DNA of 64,000 nucleotides from assembly GCA_033002965.1 (NCBI GenBank), contig JAURVB010006284.1, positions 1 through 64,000 of the forward strand. Direction: 5' to 3'. The translations under genes and the position numbers were made by a program. This DNA is from Piper betle. Its lineage: Eukaryota > Streptophyta > Magnoliopsida > Piperales > Piperaceae. The first letter of the stretch is position 1; the number at the start of each line of letters is the position of its first letter. The notes below the pieces were generated by a model. That model made no database searches and had not been told where the DNA came from. It worked only from the letters and a program-made list of their open reading frames with translations. Of the stretch, positions 27,481 through 40,389 are shown one piece after another.

Positions 27481-28970
27481 TAGAATGTATTGATGATATG
27501 AGTACACATCACGAGCATACATCATATAGAGATGTTAGTATTTTACTCAGCAGTTGGTTTTGATATAAGTTACGGAGTCCGAGCTCGTTGTAGAGGTGTC
27601 GATGTGATTGGAGCTTGAACAAAAAGTCTGTGGGACTCTCCCTTTTCTTAGTCTCTGCTTGACTCCCTGCATCTCGAGTTTAATCGTGTTTTAGACATAG
27701 GACGACATCGGCGACATTTTATCGGATCCCTCTGATGTTGGGCCATTTAGTTGTGTTTTCTACACATGTTTAATAGACAACAAGGATGAGACCCTTTGTT
27801 GGTTTTCGAACTGAAGCTCCATAAATATATGATACAAGCCTCTTCCCTAAACTTATTATATAAGTAAACACATTTTTATGGATTTCACGAATAAGAGAGT
27901 GAGTGGTATGGAGATATGTGTGAACCGCACTACTACTCCTTCAAACCTTGACGTTGTGTGGTGCATGAGGGTACTGCATAATGCAGCACATTTTCGGAAG
28001 TTATGGCACTAATTTAACCATTCCTTTTGCCACTCGAGTACCGTGGTAGGTGTTATATGGAGGATGTGAGGATGTAAGCGTTGTATGTATGAATATGAAT
28101 ATTATACGTGCATGCGCACTGACACTTATTTAAGTAATTTGCTTACCACCCAGCGTGAGGCAATTCTGAAGTTTTATAAATTTCTGTGGGTAATGGAACA
28201 CTTATTTGCTAGTTTGTACTAGTTATTTTTCAGACTATTAACACTCGTTAGTATAGTTTTTCATATAATATATGTAGGTATTGCAAATTTTGAGTTGACT
28301 TTAATGGGAAGACAAGTAAACGCTCCACATACTTGAGCTCAACGTAGTTGTTTACTTTCGTATTTTAATTTATATTATGTGTTTTGACACATATTTAACA
28401 ATGTTCTTCATTCTCATGACACCAATAAGGTTGTTTTGATCTATTTTATCGATCGAGTCTTTCCGACCAACAACTTTAAATATGACTCGACTCAATCGTA
28501 ACATTTTTGATTCAGTTCTTAGGTGAACTAAAATCGGTGTGTTACAGTTTGGTATCAGAGCCATGCCTTAGTTGATTGAGATGGAAGATTTTTGTTTTGA
28601 GCCACGTGTATGGAGTTATCCTTAACCAAACCGACAGGTATTTCTTTTAGTATTTTTTCAGTGTTTTAGATTTTTGCTCAGTTAAATCAAAGAAATGCCT
28701 GTTTAAGTGTTTACAGAAAGTGTGAGATGGATATTAGATCATGATTTATGTAGATGTCAACATGGATAAATATATAAATAGATAAAATAGATGTCAAAAA
28801 TCCAAGTTACTCTCTTTGACATTTGAAATAGATAAATATATAATTCATATTATTTTCAACTCTGGATTTAACAAAATTAAAAAGAAAATAACTTATATTT
28901 ATAATATTTTTTACTTGACTCCAAAGAAACTCGAAGAGACTTGGGGAGTCGATTATAAAATCTTCCAATG

Positions 28971-30552
28971 GGGAGTCATTCATGGAGTTTGACTTGGGAA
29001 GTCATGGAATAGAGTCAACTCGAGGAGTTTTTGGAATAGAAAAGAAGTTTTAAAATTGTGATATATATACACACACATACATAGACAAATATATACCTTT
29101 CATGCACAAAAAATGTAAAGCACAACGCATACTATGTTGCTTATTAATTGGATACGATAATGGTTGTAATATGTCTATATATATGGTTTATTTCTTTGAT
29201 TGACCAAGATAAAACAAGAGGAATAGACCCAATCAGGTGAAAACAAATTATTCTCTATTAAATATCATTAGTGGCAGTCTTAAAATTTTTGAAATAAATA
29301 AGTTTTATTATATATCCATGCATATCTAGCTGCTCATTGGGTCTCAAATATATATAATGGGTCTTAGAACTATGAAAAACCATAGGGCTGATTATTTTCA
29401 GAGAAATACATTGGCAAAAGAGGAAGGAAGACTTGTATATATTTTATGAACTACCAGGACCATTTTCACTAGTGGAAAAAGGGCCTTCTCTCATTAACGA
29501 GGGAGTCATTCATGGAGTTTGACTTAGGAAGCCGTGGAGTGGAGTCAACTTGAGAGTTTTTAGAATAAAAACTGAGCTTTAAAACTATGATACATATATA
29601 TATATACACAAACACACACAACAATGTACCTTTCATGCACACAAAATGTAAATGCACACACAACGCATACTATTTTTGCTTATTATTTGGATAAGATAAT
29701 GGTTGTAATGTGTCTATATAGATGGTTTATTTCTCTAATTGACCATGATAAAATAAGAGAAATAAACCTAATCGAGTGAAAACAAATTATTCTCTATTAA
29801 ATATCATTAGTGGTTGTCCTAAAATTTTAGTAATATATAAGTTTTATTATATTTCCATGCATATCTAGCTGCTCATTGGGTCTCAAAATTATATAATGAG
29901 TCTTAGAACTATGTAAAACCTTAGAGCTGAATATTTTCGAAGAAATATATTGGCAAAGGTGGAAGGAAGACTTGTATATTTGTTATGTACTACCCGGATT
30001 ATTTTCACTAGTGGAAAAAGGGCCTTCTCTCACCAATAATAAGGGAGTCATTCATGGAGTTTGACTTGAGAAGCCATGGAGTGGAGTTAACTTAAGGAGT
30101 TATTAGAATAAAAAGGAGTTTTAAAACTATGATACATACACACACACAAACAAACACACACAAATATGTACCTTTCATGCACACAAAATGTAAATGCACA
30201 ACGCATTCTATTTTGCTTATTATTTTGATAAGATAATGGTTGTAATGCATTTTAATATATGGTTTATTTTTGTAATTGACCTAGATAAAACAAGAGAAAT
30301 ATACTTAAATTGGTGAAAACAAATTATTCACTATTAAATATCATTAGTGGTGTTCTTAAAATTTTAGTAATAAATAAGTTTTATTATATATCCATTGGGT
30401 TTCTAAATTATATAATGGGTATTAGAACTATGCAAAACCTTAGAGCTGATTATTTTTGAAGAAATATACCGGCCAAACGAGGAAGGAAGACTTGTATATT
30501 TTTTATGTACACACATACCATTTTCACTAGTTAAAAAAGGGCCTTCTATCAC
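28971..30552. repeat. Three tandem copies of a 530-540 bp unit, each ending in a CACTA terminus
   Basis: Copies start at GGGAGTCATTCATGGAG at 28971, 29501 and 30043 (periods 530 and 542 bp). Shared landmarks include CATGCACA..AATGTAAA, GATAATGGTTGTAAT and AAACAAATTATTC(T/A)CTATTAAA. Each copy ends with TTTTCACTAGT..AAAAAGGGCCTTCT. In copies 1 and 2 this is a fragment of about 27 bp, and in copy 3 it is the left end of the complete CACTA element. Short (CA)n runs inside each unit vary in length. No coding potential was seen. Confidence 0.85.
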
Positions 30553-31666
30553 AAAAGTTTTCAATGACAAATTTGTCATTGTTTTGTTACCGAAATATGG
30601 GGGCAAAAATTCTATTACTGAAAAGTCACTAAATTAAAACGACACCAAAATCTATCACCGTTTTGTCACCGAAAATTCACTATCTAAATATTTGTCACCG
30701 AACAAACACCGTTTGTTTTTATAAAAAATTGATGATGCCAAAATTTTGCAACGGAAGATTTGGTTGATGTATTTTAATAATATGTGACTGAATTGTTACA
30801 AAAAATTTTGGTGACAAACAAAACAACCACCATTTTTTCGAGTGTCAAAAATTGCCTACATCAAAATTTTGCTACTAAAATTTTAATTGCATATAATTAA
30901 TAATTTTTCACTGAATTTTGGTCACAAAATAGTTTGTCATTAAACAGTCACCATTTTTTCGGTGTAAAAAATCGGCGACGCCAAAATTTTGCTATCAAAA
31001 TTTGGTTGCTTATATTTAATAATTTCTCACCAAATTGTCATTGAAAACGTCAGTGACAAAGTTGTTTTGCCACCTATTTAATACCATTTTTTGGTGTCAA
31101 ATTTTGAATATTTTTTAAAAAGAGGGTTTAAACATGCGGCCCAAAAACACACCGTACATTCTCGTCCAAATGCTGCATGTTGTCGGCCGCCCGTCCCCAT
31201 CGATCCTGCACAGCCTTGAGCCCCACCCCACCCGGTGCTGCCCTTCCCCCTGACTGCGTCTCCCAACCCCCACCCCCGGCCACACCACCCCCGTCGGCCA
31301 ACATTCGCCTCCCTCGGCCGACTGCGACCAATGCAATTCCTTCCCCGCTTGGCCAATGCTGTCCCCACGCTAGCCCACCTCGTGTGGCGGTCCACCAACA
31401 CCCTTGCACAGTTGAGACCGCCGACGTGCGGGTTGGTCCATGTGGCAATTTTTTTAAAAAAATTTCATCGATTTGTTTCCAAAATTTCTATGACAAATTT
31501 TAACCACCGACTTGGTACCATTTTATGGTGACTATTCATTACAGTTTTGACCCCAAAATATTTCGGTGACAATTTGTTACCGTTTTAACACCAAATTAAA
31601 TTAACTATGTAGGCTTTGTTTACTGAAAGTATCGGTGACAAATACCGTTTCTCACCAAAATTAGTG
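30525..31666. mobile_element. Non-autonomous CACTA transposon (1142 bp)
   Basis: The left end is CACTAGTTAAAAAAGGGCC and the right end AAAATTAGTG, giving the CACTA..TAGTG termini of the superfamily. A 3-bp duplication TTT (30522-30524 and 31667-31669), the length typical of CACTA elements, flanks it, though TTT is common in AT-rich DNA. Subterminal sequence repeats GTCACCATTTTTTCGGTG and CCAAAATTTTGCTA-like motifs in several copies. The middle (about 31180-31440) is a C-rich island giving proline-rich shadow frames. No transposase is present. Confidence 0.75.
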
Positions 31667-31669
31667 TTT

Positions 31670-33664
31670 ATTAATTCATGATCCTAAAAAACTGAAGTTT
31701 TGATCGCGTACCAACCATGAAGTCCCCGTGTACCAACAACCCTGAAATCACAACTATTTTGTTCGTCTCAACAGATTATGTACATGTGAGATTAGCACAA
31801 GCTGATCGGTTTTATTTCATAAAAAATAGTAAGAGTTTTTTTTTTTAAAAGCAAGCGAGTTGATTCATATAGTTCAAATTAACGTACATATATGGTTTTA
31901 TATGACAATAGTTCATGTAGCTAACAAATTGTGCCTCCAAACCATTCCAAAGAGAGTTAAGTAGTTACTCATTTTCTTCTTCTACAATATGACATCAAAA
32001 GCGTTGAAAACATGAAATTAATTAAAAAGGAAAGAAAATTAATGATCAAGGTGTAAGGTATAGCTGAAAGATTAATCACATTGAAGAATAATAATTGTCA
32101 TCAAGGGGCTGCTGAAAAATGTTCAACACTTATTCATGATTGTTTGTATGCTATCAACGTAAAATTGATAAGGTCTTGGACTCATTAAGAAACATATATA
32201 CAGGAGGCTGATGAGTTTATGAACATAAATTTAATATATCATCTAGAGCATATTTGTCTTGATGTATTGGAACCCACTCGAATAGGATACACGGCAAAGA
32301 ATTGATCTGGGTATCATTTTTTTATGTCAACCCTCTTTTATTTAGATTTGTACCCGCCCGTCGTTATAATTGTACGTGAGCCAACCAAGGACTGTATTGA
32401 CGGTAGGTTGCAGTGGACATGAATTAGGCTCGTGAACCAACAAAATAAATTTCGAGGAGAGAATGTGTCAAACGTTGGTAAATTATAAGATCTCATAAAA
32501 TTAGTGTTACGGTTAATATTCCGAATATGGTAAATTCTAATATATTAGTAGGGGTTTGCATATTAATCTTCAATTTAGTTTACTATTTTTTAAAAATAAA
32601 TTAACTTATTATATTGTACTTGATCGGTAGTTATATTTAAGATTGACAATGTGTAGACACCAGCTGAGGTGTTGTTTAAATGTGATAGTGATTACCAAAC
32701 TGAATTTATAATTGATACAATATATATTTGGTTTAATTGGATGAAGTAGGTTCAACCAAAATTTAAAATTATAAATAAAATGTTTTATTTGCATTTAATA
32801 AATTTTTTTATAATTAATATCTAATTATATGCTCGTTAAAATGCTGTAATTTCAACAAAAAATCAAATTTTACGAAAATTTCATATTAAAATTTAGATAC
32901 AAATCAAAATTATAAAATGGTCTAAACCGTACAATATTTTGATATACCGAGGCGGACAGCACACAGTCCGATGCCACGTTTAAAATTAAGGTCGAAGGAC
33001 ATAGTCACGTACTTAATACGTACATAATCAATACCATCATATGCCTATATATAAACTGGTTTTATTTTATTTTTATTTATATTTGCTAACCCTGTCTTAA
33101 ATAAAGGATGACGGATTTTGTAGTAAAAAGGGTTAAATAGCTTGAATGTAAATTTGGCTTTTGCTATTCATGCAACATGAATTTCAATCAGAATTTTAAT
33201 ATCACACCGGTTAACCAAATTTATAATAATTAGTATTATGGGATAATTTAATTCTATCTGATCTAACTGGGTTAAATAATATTTTACCTTATTTTAAAAT
33301 ATCACACCATTATCTTATAAATAAAATATTTTATAAGATAATACAAGTTTTTTTATCAATATTTAGTTAAAAACTCGATAAGATAGTGTGATTCTTAGCA
33401 AAGAAACCCTGCTTTATTCGTGGTATACCAAATGATATGTAATATCTATCTACTATTATTTAAAGTAGGATGATTTTTTCCCACTCATTGCTTCTTTATA
33501 TATTTTCTTATTCGTACTTAATTCCAGTCTCACATAATATATAACAAATTTGATAAATATGGCATTCATGTGCAAGATAAGCATGCAAAATGTAGCGATC
33601 TGACCCAATTACTGCAAACTTCGACCTAGTCATTTATATAAAAATGGTTAACCAAGTTTTAGAC
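31670..33664. other. AT-rich intergenic DNA, no supported feature
   Basis: No gene, RNA or bounded transposon could be supported. Reading frames are short and of AT-rich composition. Confidence 0.4.
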
Positions 33665-34445
33665 GGTAAGCACCATCAACACTAGTATATTAGATTTTAT
33701 CTCGATAAGCATTGTATGCAGGACTAATTGATTGGACTAATTAATTAGGGGATCTTACATTCTACCTACTTCAAAGTAATTCGGTCCCAATTTTAGACAA
33801 ATTTTGTTCTTGAAATTTCTTTATATGACTTACAAACCTATTAATCTAAATCTTTATCTAGAGAGACTCTCATCATCTCACATCATTTAACTTCATCCTG
33901 ACTTACCTCTGATACCCCTTATAAGAACTCTATTTAATTAGTAAAAATTGATGTGCTTAATCATTTCTTCAAAGTGGTTAATCAAATTTAAGATTGTAAG
34001 CATCATCTTTTCTAACAGATTAAATCTTATTATCCCAATAGGTATTAGATGTAATATTAACTAATTAATTAGGGATCTTACATAAACTCATAAAAAATAA
34101 ATAAATTTGACAAGTAATAAGGTAATCATACAAAATCATAAAAAAATTAATAAACATGACTACACCTATTTATAAGATAAAGATATAAATTGATAAACAA
34201 GACCATTCACTATGTAATACACGAAAAATGATAAATATGACATTCCTGAATGAGATCAGCATACAAAATCATGAAAAATTGATAAACATGGCATGGATAA
34301 GATAAGCATACAAAATCACGAAAACTTAATAAATGAGACTACAGTAAAAATTTGATAAACATGATTGCATTGAATAATAAGAAAAACATACAAAATTAAT
34401 AAATATGACATCAACTTAAAAGATAAGGATCCCAAATTGATGACA
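33665..34445. repeat. Direct repeat pair followed by degenerate ~60 bp repeats
   Basis: A segment near 33672-33765 (GTAAGCACCATC..ACTAATTAATTAGGGGATCTTACA) recurs near 33996-34081 (GTAAGCATCATC..AACTAATTAATTAGGGATCTTACA). From about 34083 to 34445 a loose array repeats ATACAAAATCATGAAAAATT and GATAAACATGAC motifs about six times. The ends are approximate. Confidence 0.55.
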
Positions 34446-35671
34446 TGAGTTTCATTTATAATTATTTATTTGTTCATAATTTTTAAATATTATTAATTTT
34501 ATAACTATCCCGTGCACTGGGAGAGTAATTACCTAATTTAACATTATAAATTTTCAACCCCTGCGTGTCATACACTACCTTCCAGTTGACCATTGCAACA
34601 GTTGGAACTTTAATTCTATCTTGCAAAAGACTTCTGATGGAATGAAAGAAGAAAAATATTATTATGAAAAGAAAAGAAGAAGAAAAGGAATTTTGATCAT
34701 TGTAGCCCTTATTTGCTTCTAAAGAAAGATATGTAATAATAATAATAATAATCTTTGTCACAGAACTTTTGGGAGAAGGTTTCCTTGAAAATATTCAGTA
34801 TCGAATTAAGTAAACAAGGCCCCTATCCACAAGTAAAAAAACCAACTAATACCTGCCCCACAAACACTTAAATCTTAACCAATTCTATGAACCTTTTCCA
34901 TCTTTGTTATGCAAAAGATATATGGTAAAAGAGAGGATTCAATTTACAAGGACTTATTTTTTCATACAAATGTATAAAAATGTGGTAATCATTTTGTGGA
35001 AGATTTCACTAAACCTTTATCACTTAGTTTTCAACTTTTTGGAAATATAATGACTGATAAATTAGTACCTCCTAATAAAATCTATTACCTAGTGATTAAT
35101 TTTGGACCCACGTTGACTTTAATGCGGCACCTATATTTTCCTAATAAATATTAATAAAAAATAGGTATTAGTCCTGATTATTCCTATTTCTAAGAAAAGT
35201 TATTTGTCATTAATTATTCTTCTTAACAATTCTCATTGTTCTTAATAAAAAATCTTTTTTTAATAATAATTTTTCCTCAATCTTCATGTAAACTCAAGAG
35301 TACATGTTCAAACTATATTCTATTAATAATTTTTAACTGATTTTAATGCATACTTATGTTTGGTGCTCAATTTAAAGCTATCCTTTCTACCTAATGTCAG
35401 GGAAATCATCAAATGCAATTTTACTCGAATTAAAAATCTTTATTATATTAACAATCTCTAATTAATTTAAATAAAAAATTTAAAATAATCATTAAATAAA
35501 AATAATAAAAGTATAATCTTTATTATGCTTAACTTCTTTATTTTATAACCACTAAAAATTAATTAAGATTCAAATGCAGCTCACACATTACGTGTCTTAG
35601 GCTGGTTATATATTATATATAGACTCCAAAAAAACCTAGGTAGCTGCACTCTTTGTTGTTCATGTTTAATT

Positions 35672-36196
35672 ATGGGTGTCAATCGGTCAGGTTTGGTTAG
35701 GTATCGACTAAACCAATCCAGCTAATTACTTTAAATCTTCACACCAAACCCAACCATTTACCATTTAAATTTTCACAACCTGAACCCGAATCTGACCATT
35801 TATCATTTAGTAAACCCAAACCTGACTATTTAATCGATTATGATATAAAAAAATTTGAATTTAGATAATAATATAAAAAATAATTTAAAATAATTATTTA
35901 AAATTGCAAGGAAATTAATAGGGCTAATATGAAAAATTTGAATAGATATTATTTTTGCATACAAAAAAACATATTTTTATGATAAATCATAATAAAATTA
36001 CAATTTTTTTAATTTTTATATTATTGATACTAGGTATGGATACTTAGTACTTAGTACTAGAAACTAAAATCAGGTCATTATAAAACGGGTGTTTGGTTGC
36101 CTAAAACCAAACTCTATTATATGGATACCAAATTTGAACCATTTTAAGTTTGGTCGGATCAGGTTTTGATTAGGTTTTGCGGGGCGTCCACCCTGT
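35672..36196. mobile_element. hAT-type MITE (525 bp)
   Basis: The left end ATGGGTGTCAATCGG and right end GCGTCCACCCTGT pair as imperfect inverted termini. Flanks GTTTAATT (35664-35671) and GTTTAATA (36197-36204) match at 7 of 8 positions, as expected of an 8-bp hAT duplication. The interior has AAACCAAAC/GGTTTGG-like motifs and no coding potential. Confidence 0.6.
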
Positions 36197-36893
36197 GTTT
36201 AATAACTACATATAGTCTTTCTAAGATCGGTTCATTGCAAAAGTTTGGGGTGGAATGTTAACAGAGTTTTCAGGTTTGCTCATAACGAGGTGGGAGGGCA
36301 AATCGAGTGATTTGTAACCGCTTCAATTCGAAGATCCAAAAAGGATAGAGCGTGAAAGAAACGATAAAAAAATTCCCAAGCAAACTGCATGCAATTTCGG
36401 AGTGATCGATGGCTTTCGGCACATGAAATGGAATTTAATAGTTGCTAGAATTTCAATCTGCACTTCCCTTTATTCATTTAGACCTGGCTTTTATAGTATT
36501 ATTAGGAGGGTTATCATACACGAGAGAAGATTGAAACTTTATATATTTTTTATTATTTATTATAATGGATTGGAGACCTAGAAGACCACAAAAGTTGTTG
36601 GTTAACGTCTTTCTTGGGCCGCTCGACAAGAAGCTTCGGTTGTCTGGCACTCTGTACTTTGTGGCAGATTTGATGCCGGTGTTCATGCTATGGTCACCAA
36701 GAAAGTTGCAAATCGCAGGAGCCCACCCAATCTTATTCTTAAGACACCGGCAAATTAGTTCATCAAGATTAAAATCGGAATAAATAAAATAGTATAAATT
36801 ATTTACCTGGTATACACACTAAAAAAAAAATGCAGTCAAATGAAAACCACAAATTAAAAAATATCAAATTCTCCACGTTAAACTAGAATTGTT

Positions 36894-36967
<74 letters not shown>

Positions 36968-37549
36968 TAAGGAGATATCAATAAATGATACCACTTAATT
37001 TTTGGATATTAATTTTTCATTAGAAAGTTGTTCACTTGAGTATAGGTCATGTAACTTTTAGTAAATAAGTAGAAGCAGTTAATTCATAATTTTTAACTTG
37101 TTCAAATTCACATCAGGGCAACTTTTGAATTGTGATTATTATTATGAATATTTAATAAAAAAATGTGGATGTTGAAAAACTCCCCCATTCTTATGATGAG
37201 TTATTTTTATAATTTAAAATTTTAAGACTCAAACTCGTGGCTAGGTATAAAGGAGTGATGGCTTAGTGTTGATTCTAAGGTAACTCGGAATTATTTTGTG
37301 TTTTTCCAAAAGTTATAAAAGAGAGTATGATATGAGCTTATAATAAGAAAAATAATGATATTTAAATAAATTTTCATATTTGAATTTGAGAGTCTTGTCA
37401 ATGAGAAGTTATCTATAGAGTTTGATTCGATTAGTAAAGGAATGAGGTTGAGGAAACAACCTGTCTTAAGTTGTTCTTTTAAATTATTAATCTAAGTTGA
37501 AGTTTTATATGCACACTCCCGTTAATTTGTTAGATCTTACCTGCTCAGT
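36197..37549. other. Spacer with (TG)n(TA)n microsatellite at 36894-36964
   Basis: The compound microsatellite is about 70 bp. A short frame on each strand at 36474-36783 is more even in composition than its surroundings, but no domain was recognised. No other feature can be supported. Confidence 0.5.
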
Positions 37550-37801
37550 TAATAAATACAAAGCTAATTTGTGGGATCTTATAGTTGACTCAGGGATTGT
37601 TTGGAGTCAAAATGAAAATCTAAAATTATTTTTTCATAAAATAAAATAATTCTGTAAATAATATACATATATTTAAAACAGAAAAAAATCCTGAGTTAAT
37701 AAATGCAAAACTAATTTGTGGGATCTTATAGTCGACTCAGGGATTGTTTGGAGACAAAATAAAATGCTAAAATTATTTTTTCTTAAAATAAAATATTTTG
37801 T

Positions 37802-37808
<7 letters not shown>
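37550..37808. repeat. Tandem duplication, ~140 bp unit, two copies
   Basis: The block containing GCTAATTTGTGGGATCTTAT..GACTCAGGGATTGTTTGGAG (about 37550-37680) is repeated with few changes at about 37690-37808. It immediately precedes the TA run into which the Mutator-like element is inserted. Confidence 0.75.
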
Positions 37809-37850
<42 letters not shown>

Positions 37851-37854
<4 letters not shown>

Positions 37855-38532
37855 TTGGATAGCTTGTGGGTGATTGTAGGAAAAATTTCCTGCAGTTGAC
37901 CCGATCTAGGCCGTTGAATATAATTTAACGACCTAAATCTATTTTCTTAAAAAAAACCCTTAATCTCCATCAAATCTGTTGTGGCGCCGGTGTTGCCATC
38001 CACTGCGCCCACACCCTCGCCCTCGTCGATGTGCCCCTGTCCCGGTCGTCGTCCCCTCGCCTGTCCCGCCACGGCCCCTCGCGACCCTATCCGCACCACC
38101 GCACCCCCTTGCGACCCCGCCTGTGTCGCCTTGCTCATCACAGCGGCCCCAACCCCCTTGCTCATCTGCCACACCCATGCCCACACCAGCGCGCAAGCCT
38201 ATGCTGCCGCCCTCCTCCTTGCCCATGCCTGTGGTGCCGCCACCCTTGCTCCTCCGCCATGCCCATGCCGGCACCTACGCCTGCGGCGTGGGTGTAGCGA
38301 GGAGGAACGGTTGTGGGGTGTCGAGTGTGGGTGAGGCGGAGGTCCATGCAACGCAGACGGGGGCACGAAGGCGTGAGCGTGGGCGGGAGCTCGGTGGTGG
38401 CATGGATAACCGTGGGAAGGAGGAGAACTTTTTTTAAGAAAACATATCTAGGCCGTCAGATTATATCCAACAGCCTAGATCGGGGCGACTACTAGAAAAC
38501 TTTCCTACAATTGCCCTAGGCTATCCAATCCC
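37851..38532. mobile_element. Mutator-like element (682 bp), ~105 bp TIRs, GC-rich core
   Basis: The first ~105 bp (GAGATTGGATAGC.., GATCTAGGCCGTTGA.., TTTTCTTAAAAAAA) recur inverted at the right end (..GGCTATCCAATCCC) with about 80 percent identity by eye. Long TIRs of this kind are typical of MULEs. Both sides are (TA)n (about 37806-37850 and 38533-38557), so a 9-bp duplication of TA repeat is compatible but cannot be proved. The interior (about 37975-38430) is GC-rich, with open frames on both strands and no transposase, so it could be a captured gene fragment (Pack-MULE). Confidence 0.75.
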
Positions 38533-38559
38533 TATATATATATATATATATATATACAC

Positions 38560-40380
38560 TAGAGAAAAATCCCTTACGCTGTCCTCTTTTTCCACCGTGA
38601 GTTTGAAGGTTAAATTGGCCCAAGAAAATTGCTATATACATTTATTCTTGGCCACTAATTCAATGAGCCAATTAAACTCGAAGCAGAGAAAATTTTAGTG
38701 GTGCGCTAGCATTACGACCAAGGGGAATTGATTGGGCAGTCAATAGTGAAGGAAATCTTTGTAAATTTAATGTGAAGACTTACGAGGTCTACTAATAGGA
38801 GTCAATAGTTTTAACAACGGCCGTTCACTAATCTGAATTGCTAACCACGGCCAACTTTTCAAGCTTCCCATAGGTCACAAAACAATGTGTCAAAAACCCA
38901 GTAATTAGATTAAATGATGATGAACTGTACCACTCATGTCATGCTTGAAGGGGGAAAAGGTTTTACCCATCATTTTGTTTTTGAGAGACAGACATCATTT
39001 GTCGCTATAGTGGCTCTGCTTATATGCGTCTAAGGACTAATGATGCTAACAATATTTCTTTCCCAAATCAATAATTTTACCAACATAAGCACCTGAGAAG
39101 TTGATTCTTTTCTGTCAGTAATTGAATGCCTATGGCTAATGGCTTTTGCTGATTTATGAATTGAAGTTTCGGAAACACTTCTATTATATAGGAACTTTTG
39201 GGGGATTCTCATTTTGGTACATATATCATATTGTGATAGTTATAGTACCTAGTTGTGATCTCCATATTTGAGAGTTATCATCAATTGTTGGGATAATTGG
39301 TTATTTTTTGTTAGGTGGCGGTAAGTCTTCTTACTTACGGGCAAGTGTTGTAACTTAGAGAAGAGCCCAATTAAGCTATTCATTTTTTTGTCATTTTTTC
39401 AGAAACTGAAAGAAAACAACCATTAATTTTTTTGCTTCAGATTAGAAAGAAATGAAAGGTTTTGTAGCATCATTCTTACTTTCTGTCATTTTTTCAAGAG
39501 ATATTTATTCATCATGAGAAAACAGTTCCTTACCTCGTATTTTTCTTAATAACTGAATAAGAAAAATATGAGAAAGGTTTTACCATTATTATTCATTTTA
39601 CTGTTTTACTGATTAAATGGTCAAAATACGGTTATTCATATTACATCCTAAATCAATATTGCAAAATAAAACAAAGTTTGTTACATTTAATATGGGATGA
39701 TTCACATCCCAAATGAGTGTGGAGAACCATGCCGATTTTTTTCCCATAACCAATGTCAAATTGGAAATGGCAAACCGACCTGATGACGTAGCCAACTACG
39801 TTTGTAATTCGATTAAGCCGTAGTCAAGACGTCAAGATTTGAGGTCTCTAGGTTTATTCCCGCTCACCATAACTGGTACAAGACATTACTGAATAGGTCT
39901 GCTAAGTTTGGAGATGAAAGTCTTATTTTTGTTTCTCGAAGTTATTATAAGGCTTATTTTTGTTGGATATGGAAATTGCAAACCTCGTGAATAGCAAGAC
40001 CAAGAAAAAATAAAACATGATGAAAATCTAACTTTAAAAAGAATATTTTGAGGTACATAATGTCAAGGAAGGAGAAGATTGATACACAGAGCATGACTTG
40101 AAAATAATTGTGAATATACTACGAAAATCTTACCGGAAAGGGGGAGGAAACAATGGTATTTTGCTCCTTACCTCACACATCGTAAAACAAAACACAAAAA
40201 ACAAGATGGGCTTTAGTAATTCATAGCCCATAATGTTCACAAATATTACAACCAATGCCATTATCGAGCAACATTACAAATTACCTTAATTTCCAACACT
40301 TCCGTCGATTTGTAATTTTTATTATTTTTATAAAATACTCGAACTTGTCTTAAGAGATAGTTTTATTATTACATTAGTCA
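38560..40380. other. AT-rich intergenic DNA, no supported gene
   Basis: Nothing beyond short chance frames was seen. The right end runs into the Copia RNase H relic. Confidence 0.4.
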
Positions 40381-40389
40381 TTTACTCCT

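Larger units (their letters stand above)
23921..28546 (+). mobile_element. Long gypsy-type LTR (5' LTR of a truncated element), interrupted by a solo LTR
   Basis: The right end is firm: GTGTTACA ends at 28546 and is followed three bases later by TGGTATCAGAGCCATG (28550-28565), the initiator tRNA-Met primer-binding site. This is therefore a 5' LTR in plus orientation. The left end is placed at TGTAAGTCCAGC (23921), which resembles the starts of the two solo LTRs (TGTAAAAC..CAGGGTTT) and pairs as TGTAA..TTACA. Removing the nested insertion leaves about 2.5 kb, similar to the related copy at 55786-58675. The internal region ends within about 200 bp of the primer site, so the body of the element is lost. 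Confidence 0.6.

Noticed and set aside
27191..27493. 100-codon Tyr/Ile/Leu-rich frame resembling a membrane protein
   Set aside because: It is translated from TATT/TTTA low-complexity DNA within an LTR.
28550..28565. tRNA-like TGGTATCAGAGCCATG
   Set aside because: It is only the tRNA 3'-end complement used as a primer-binding site. No tRNA gene is present here or at the similar sites 5611, 16801, 41330 and 58793.
34483..34761. 92-codon minus-strand frame
   Set aside because: It has an AT-rich run of Ile and Phe, no family features and no gene context. The middle looks slightly gene-like, but this is not enough to call.
36474..36783. Possible gene fragment on either strand
   Set aside because: The composition is suggestive, but no motif or splice structure could be supported.
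37979..38437. 152-codon ORF and overlapping frames on both strands
   Set aside because: These sit in the GC-rich core of the Mutator-like element; openness on both strands indicates composition rather than a defined gene.
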